From: JBJKRW01 sp046704445
Lineage (GTDB): Bacteria; Patescibacteriota; Microgenomatia; UBA1406; GWC2-37-13
Assembly: GCA_046704445.1 (NCBI GenBank)
Contig: JBJKRW010000073.1
Span: forward strand, 1-27,070
Reading direction: 5' to 3'
DNA: 27,070 nt
The notes beneath the pieces were generated by a model. It saw only the letters and a program-made list of their open reading frames with translations. It had not been told where the DNA came from and searched no databases. Shown here in pieces: positions 23,957 to 27,070 of the stretch. Within the stretch, counting starts at the first letter, position 1. Every line of letters starts with the position of its first letter. A program made the position numbers and the translations under genes.

Positions 23957-24481
23957 ATGAGCGAGTTTCCGCAATGGCGCATCGGGGTACCTCAGGATTT
24001 AAAATATTTTCCCATTCAAGCAAAATGGCTTTTTGATGCGGGCCGTTTGGGAAAAATGAATAAGATTTTGCAAGGACGGTATGAGATTCAAAAAGGTGTT
24101 GTTGTACCGGCGGATATTGGGGATATTGCGATTCAATATCTAGGATCCGAACCGCTGGAAGACGTTATGGTCCGGCTCGGATTTCTTGCACAGGTCATAA
24201 ACTACGTTATCTACCACGGGGTAAAAAGATTTATTGACGATCCTCATAATGCAGGGCACGGATTTTATGCAGTTGGAGTAAGAAGCTCTCAATTATGTAA
24301 GGATTTAACCGTAGTCGGTAACGGTACGGCGGCGATAATAGATATAGACAATAAAGCCCAGTTCGAAGGGGGGGTTCAAATCAATGTTGAATTGGCGCCA
24401 AAAAATACGCCCAGCAGCGGCCGTATTTTTGATGCCGATATAGGAGGACGAGGGAGAGAAGGAATATTCTTGAGAAGGTAA
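23957..24481 (+). CDS. Unrecognised small protein, third gene of the cluster
   Basis: The 174-residue protein is predicted soluble. It has an N-terminal region with Trp and Phe clusters (FPQWRIGVPQDLKYFPIQAK), a central helix (DVMVRLGFLAQVINYVIYHG, about 79-98), and a beta-rich Gly/Asn end (TVVGNGTAAIIDIDNKAQF, then GRIFDADIGGRGREGI). No known motif is seen. It is separated from the previous gene by 27 AT-rich nt that could hold a weak promoter, and from the next by 10 nt, so it is probably in the same transcript. Confidence 0.65.
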   Translation: MSEFPQWRIGVPQDLKYFPIQAKWLFDAGRLGKMNKILQGRYEIQKGVVVPADIGDIAIQYLGSEPLEDVMVRLGFLAQVINYVIYHGVKRFIDDPHNAGHGFYAVGVRSSQLCKDLTVVGNGTAAIIDIDNKAQFEGGVQINVELAPKNTPSSGRIFDADIGGRGREGIFLRR

Positions 24482-24491
24482 AAGAAATCAT

Positions 24492-25028
24492 ATGTACGGA
24501 GAACTCGGCAAGATTCATCTTGATCTCGGAGGTTTTTCAGAAGACGCTATTTCTTTATTTGAAGAGATGGCCGTCCAGAGGCCCGGAGAACGATTCTGCA
24601 TAGTGGATCCCAAGGTACGTAAAACAGAGGAACCCACAATGATGACTAACCTGGAAATGACATCTCCTGAAATACGAAAACTGTTAGGGTATGTACTTCA
24701 TTTTCGTATTCCGTATTCTGACGCTCATTTCGATGATGCGCGCATGGACGCGGTGCTTGATTTTTTAGATTTTTCGTACGAAACGCTTTATTTGTTTCGG
24801 GCATTGCGTGAAATTCGACGGGTTTTAAAAACCGGAGGAATTTTTACGGTAATGGATCTCGAATATCATGCACCGGGAATACAACGCGTAAGTCAGTTGG
24901 CGGGTTTTCGTCACATGGAAAAATTTTCATATCAAGAGATGATTGATGCACATTACCCGGTAAGCCCTATGATCCAAGCGTTCCGATATTTTGGTTTTCC
25001 GATTTTCGGAATGCAGTGTATCAAATAA
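24492..25028 (+). CDS. Methyltransferase-like protein (degenerate class I SAM fold)
   Basis: The 178-residue protein resembles a small class I SAM-dependent methyltransferase. ALREIRRVLKTGGIFTVMDL (about 108-127) has the classical post-motif L-x-x-x-x-R-V-L-K-x-G-G pattern, followed by an AGFRHMEKF-like segment (about 137-145). The N-terminal LDLGGFSEDA (10-19) is in the place of motif I but lacks the usual G-x-G-x-G, and FCIVDP (35-40) could be motif II. The cofactor site therefore looks altered. Small size (full enzymes are about 200-260) and missing glycines suggest a pseudoenzyme or a divergent active enzyme. It closes the four-gene cluster and converges on the P-loop gene with an 8-nt gap. 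Confidence 0.6.
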   Translation: MYGELGKIHLDLGGFSEDAISLFEEMAVQRPGERFCIVDPKVRKTEEPTMMTNLEMTSPEIRKLLGYVLHFRIPYSDAHFDDARMDAVLDFLDFSYETLYLFRALREIRRVLKTGGIFTVMDLEYHAPGIQRVSQLAGFRHMEKFSYQEMIDAHYPVSPMIQAFRYFGFPIFGMQCIK

Positions 25029-25036
25029 TGGTTATT

Positions 25037-25648
25037 CTATAAATATTCTTCAGAAATGATTTGGATGGATTCCAAGAAGACTTTTTTGCTTTGTAACGAA
25101 TTCCGTATCATATATTTTTTAAAACGAAAACGTTCGTACCATTTGATCCAAACAGGGTAGAAACGGAACATAGTTTGTTTGTATTTTTTCATTGCGTTTT
25201 TTCTTTCCTTAGGATTGTTCATGTTTGCGGTACGTTTTTCGTAGGTTGATTTCCGTCTTTTCCATGAAACCTCGGGTTTTGTATCGATAAATATGATAAC
25301 AGGATTAAATTCCTTCAACGCAGAGCAATATTGTTGATAATATTTTGTCGCTTGTTTCAGACCTAAAATGGCTTCCGCGTATATAAGGTGGAATATGCCG
25401 GTCTCAATTACTGCAGCGGCTATATTTCCGGGAATTGTCCGGTGTATTCCGATATCGTTTTTCAGAATGATTCTTTCGTTTGTTTTTGTGACATAGGCGG
25501 CGCCGCGATGCGATTTGCTGATAATTGAGTACATGTTGGTTTCGGGAATGTATAAAAAATCCGGACGGATTTTTTTTAAAAATTGAAACGCGGTTGTTTT
25601 TCCGGAAGACTGCGGACCCGCAATAATAATTAATTTGGTTTTTTTCAC
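25037..25648 (-). CDS. P-loop AAA/kinase-like NTPase
   Basis: In this 203-residue soluble protein a clear Walker A motif occurs at GPQSSGKTT (11-19), after a hydrophobic strand (KLIIIA). PVIIFIDTKPEVSWKRR (about 134-150) resembles the L-D-x-x-P-E-x-x-x-x-R-R stretch of deoxynucleoside/thymidylate kinases and AAA_28-type ATPases. ETNMYS (about 35-40) may be the substrate-side acidic motif. The length is typical. The substrate is unknown. The start is GTG at 25648, since TATAAT sits just upstream and the frame has no better ATG; an upstream ATG (25658) is out of frame. The Lys/Arg-rich C-terminal third could bind nucleic acid. Confidence 0.75.
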   Translation of the reverse strand: MKKTKLIIIAGPQSSGKTTAFQFLKKIRPDFLYIPETNMYSIISKSHRGAAYVTKTNERIILKNDIGIHRTIPGNIAAAVIETGIFHLIYAEAILGLKQATKYYQQYCSALKEFNPVIIFIDTKPEVSWKRRKSTYEKRTANMNNPKERKNAMKKYKQTMFRFYPVWIKWYERFRFKKYMIRNSLQSKKVFLESIQIISEEYL

Positions 25649-25656
25649 ACTTTTGC

Positions 25657-25662
25657 ATTATA
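25657..25662 (-). promoter_or_regulatory. -10 hexamer of the P-loop gene
   Basis: TATAAT on the minus strand (25662-25657) ends 8 nt before the GTG at 25648. The predicted start near 25650 makes the transcript almost leaderless and supports the GTG start. Confidence 0.5.
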
Positions 25663-25729
25663 CAAAATTGTAATAAAAACAATGTAACAAAACAGCCTAA
25701 AAAGGCATTTTCCACAGCATCCCAACAAC

Positions 25730-25758
25730 CCACCTTTCACCTCGCAGGTGAAAGGTGG
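25730..25758. repeat. Perfect 13-bp inverted repeat in the divergent gap
   Basis: CCACCTTTCACCT, loop CGC, AGGTGAAAGGTGG is a perfect 13-bp stem. No T-tract follows on either strand, so it does not look like an intrinsic terminator. It overlaps the -35 area of the DHH gene (-10 at 25768) and could be an operator, a dyad for a dimeric regulator, or an RNA hairpin. The smaller GCCT-AAAA-AGGC hairpin (25695-25706) lies nearby. Confidence 0.7.
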
Positions 25759-25767
25759 CGAATGGTG

Positions 25768-25773
25768 TAGAAT
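25768..25773 (+). promoter_or_regulatory. -10 hexamer of the DHH gene
   Basis: TAGAAT ends 10 nt before the ATG at 25784. The -35 would fall inside the 13-bp inverted repeat. It supports the ATG start rather than GTG 25748, which lies upstream of this hexamer. Confidence 0.4.
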
Positions 25774-25783
25774 AGGAATTATC

Positions 25784-26788
25784 ATGAACTATTATTCACA
25801 GTCGGCTTCAATCCTGAAGACGATTCAAAACGCAAAACATGTTCTTATTAACTGCCATACCGTGCCGGATCCCGATTCGGTCGGATCTTCGACTGCAGTG
25901 CGTATGGTGTTGGAGTCGATGGGAAAACGCGTGAGTCATATCTGTCCAAACAGTGTTCCAAAGGCCTGGAGATTTTTGAACTATGCAACGGAAGTCAAAG
26001 AAACGGATTTTTCAACCTTTGATTTTAGTCCCTATGATCTGTTTCTTGTGCTCGACAGCTCAAGTTACGATCGCGTAACCGGAAGCAAGCGGATACGTCT
26101 TCCGGATAATTTAGATACGGTTATCATAGACCATCACCTTACAAATTATTTTAAGCACGAACACGGTAAAGGACTTCAGAACAGAATATTGGTTGATACC
26201 GAGGCGAGCGCAACCGCGGAAATCGTGTACCGTCTGTTTCAGGAATGGAACGTAAAAATCTCCAAAGATGTTGCAACGGCGCTTTATGCCGGAATCGTCG
26301 GCGATACGGTGTTTTTCAAATATATGAAAAATCCTGACGTAACGTTTTCGATCGCGAGAGATTTAATTTCAAAAGGAGCGGATCACGATCTTATTGTACT
26401 GAAAATGACTGACAGCTATGATTTTGCATTTATCCAGCTTTTGGGTGTGTATCTTTCGCGGATGAAAATCGAAAAACAAAAAGAAAAATCATTCGTATGG
26501 TCTGTAATTCCTTATGAAGAGTATGAAAAATTCGGGAAGCCGGAAGGAGTAAAAGAAACCGCTGCAGATTCGTTTTTCAGGAGCATCAAAGATGTAGACT
26601 TCGGTATCGCGATGCTGGAGAAAGAAAAAGGAAAATTATCGGTGAGTTTTCGGTCAAAACCTCACTTTGACGTCTCGAACCTTGCGGAAAAACTCGGAGG
26701 GGGAGGCCACAAAAATGCCGCAGGATGTACGATCGAAGGAAAGCTCGATGAAATTTTACAAAAAGTGCTTAAAGTTGTGCGGGAATGA
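25784..26788 (+). CDS. DHH/DHHA1 phosphoesterase (NrnA-like nanoRNase/pAp phosphatase)
   Basis: I chose ATG 25784 (334 residues); a GTG start at 25748 would add 12 residues, but these overlap the inverted repeat and -10. All DHH motifs are visible: H25-x3-D29-x-D31 in NCHTVPDPDSVGSS, Asp91 in LFLVLDSS, and the DHH triplet D116-H117-H118 in VIIDHHLTN. The C-terminal DHHA1 motif GGGGHKNAAG (about 303-312) and FRSKPHFDVS support binding of nucleotide substrates. Family members degrade very short RNAs or pAp, or hydrolyse cyclic dinucleotides with extra sensor domains; no sensor domain is present, so an NrnA-type role is favoured. Length matches the family (about 310-340). It faces a convergent gene 4 nt away. 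Confidence 0.9.
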   Translation: MNYYSQSASILKTIQNAKHVLINCHTVPDPDSVGSSTAVRMVLESMGKRVSHICPNSVPKAWRFLNYATEVKETDFSTFDFSPYDLFLVLDSSSYDRVTGSKRIRLPDNLDTVIIDHHLTNYFKHEHGKGLQNRILVDTEASATAEIVYRLFQEWNVKISKDVATALYAGIVGDTVFFKYMKNPDVTFSIARDLISKGADHDLIVLKMTDSYDFAFIQLLGVYLSRMKIEKQKEKSFVWSVIPYEEYEKFGKPEGVKETAADSFFRSIKDVDFGIAMLEKEKGKLSVSFRSKPHFDVSNLAEKLGGGGHKNAAGCTIEGKLDEILQKVLKVVRE

Positions 26789-26792
26789 TCGC

Positions 26793-27070
26793 TTACTGGT
26801 TTAGTCCGGCGGATGGAGTGGCGGTCGGCGCGGCAGTCGGCATGATTCCCTTGAATATCTGCTGTACGGTCTGCTGAATGCCTTTCCAACGGTCCATACC
26901 CAAGTCGGGAATAAGAATAAACTGACCGTCATTGGACCAGCTGTCTTTCAGCAAATTCTGGTCACTTATCACAAAAGCGGAGATTTTGTATTCCGAAGCG
27001 GTATTCGTAATTCCCCAAAATTTCTTCATATCGTCAATGCTTAGATCTGTCTTTATATGGTTTCCGAGTT
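26793..27070 (-). CDS. C-terminus of an exported protein, possibly LytR-CpsA-Psr family (partial)
   Basis: The minus-strand frame is open from the right edge and ends at TAA (26795-26793), giving 91 visible codons. The final residues include DDMKKFWGI, then SAFVISDQNLLKDSWSNDGQ, then FILIPDLGMDRWKGIQQTVQ and a Pro/Thr/Ala tail with PTAAPTATPS. The strand followed by G-Q-F-I-L-I-P and a W-x-x-I-Q-Q helix resembles the C-terminal part of LytR-CpsA-Psr cell-wall ligase-type proteins in related lineages, but this rests on recollection of a pattern. The ATG at 27029 is internal, not the true start. The TPTP-like tail fits the exported proteins elsewhere in the window. Confidence 0.5.
   Translation of the reverse strand, partial: LGNHIKTDLSIDDMKKFWGITNTASEYKISAFVISDQNLLKDSWSNDGQFILIPDLGMDRWKGIQQTVQQIFKGIMPTAAPTATPSAGLNQ

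Noticed and set aside
25748..25783. GTG start for the DHH phosphoesterase
   Set aside because: The 12 extra residues lie in the inverted repeat and upstream of the -10 hexamer; ATG 25784 gives a normal family N-terminus.
1..27070. CRISPR arrays, insertion sequences, tRNA or rRNA genes
   Set aside because: No regularly spaced repeats, transposase-like proteins, terminal inverted repeats or RNA gene patterns were recognised by eye; a covariance-model search could still find a small RNA.

Overview
The window looks like a chromosome segment from a small-genome, uncultivated bacterium, most probably a Candidate Phyla Radiation (Patescibacteria) member, perhaps of the Microgenomates group. That placement is inference. 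It rests on many lineage-specific membrane and secreted proteins, Pro/Thr-rich linkers (TPTP type), dense packing with 1-10 nt gaps or 4-bp ATGA overlaps, and the near absence of Shine-Dalgarno sequences. No rRNA, tRNA or ribosomal protein gene is present to anchor it. The genetic code is standard: UGA ends many intact genes (for example those ending at 639, 5248, 5826 and 26788).

Layout. (1) 3-137: tail of an unidentified gene; 211-639: GNAT acetyltransferase. (2) 708-7286: an envelope block in which five genes (708, 2936, 3938, 5314, 5823) encode N-terminal cytoplasmic zinc ribbons joined to different membrane or outside modules: a large exported domain, a polytopic region, a beta-propeller, an RDD domain and a VWA domain. 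A hexulose-phosphate-synthase-like enzyme gene (2262) sits inside it. (3) 7307-11480: small membrane and secreted proteins, including a cysteine-rich exported protein (8361) and a two-part reading frame broken by one in-frame TGA (10893-11480). (4) 11507-12286 (minus): a stomatin-like slipin. (5) 12440-16573: a polytopic membrane protein, a second cysteine-rich exported protein sharing a six-cysteine domain with 8361, and a two-TM protein. (6) 16592-19447: histidine phosphatase, NiCoT-type nickel/cobalt permease (minus) and NDH-2-like flavoprotein. (7) 19434-25028: a divergent, almost wholly unrecognised cluster. On the minus strand lie an ATPase-like protein with an OmpR-type winged helix and a partner with a possible nucleotidyltransferase signature. 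On the plus strand lie four unfamiliar genes, the last methyltransferase-like. (8) 25037-27070: P-loop kinase-like protein (minus), DHH/DHHA1 phosphoesterase, and the tail of a possibly LytR-CpsA-Psr-like protein (minus).

How the parts may work together. Regions 2-5 read as an envelope programme: cytoplasmic zinc ribbons, membrane segments and outside domains of kinds used for binding or sensing. Region 7 looks like a self-contained regulator plus effector locus around a 33-bp divergent promoter, and is the best candidate for an undescribed system. A recurring architectural feature is that -10 hexamers lie only about 3-12 nt before start codons on both strands, implying mainly leaderless or near-leaderless transcripts; the gene at 7761, with a clear AGGAG, is the exception. 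No CRISPR array, insertion sequence, tRNA or rRNA was seen, and no gene-free stretch exceeds 300 bases.
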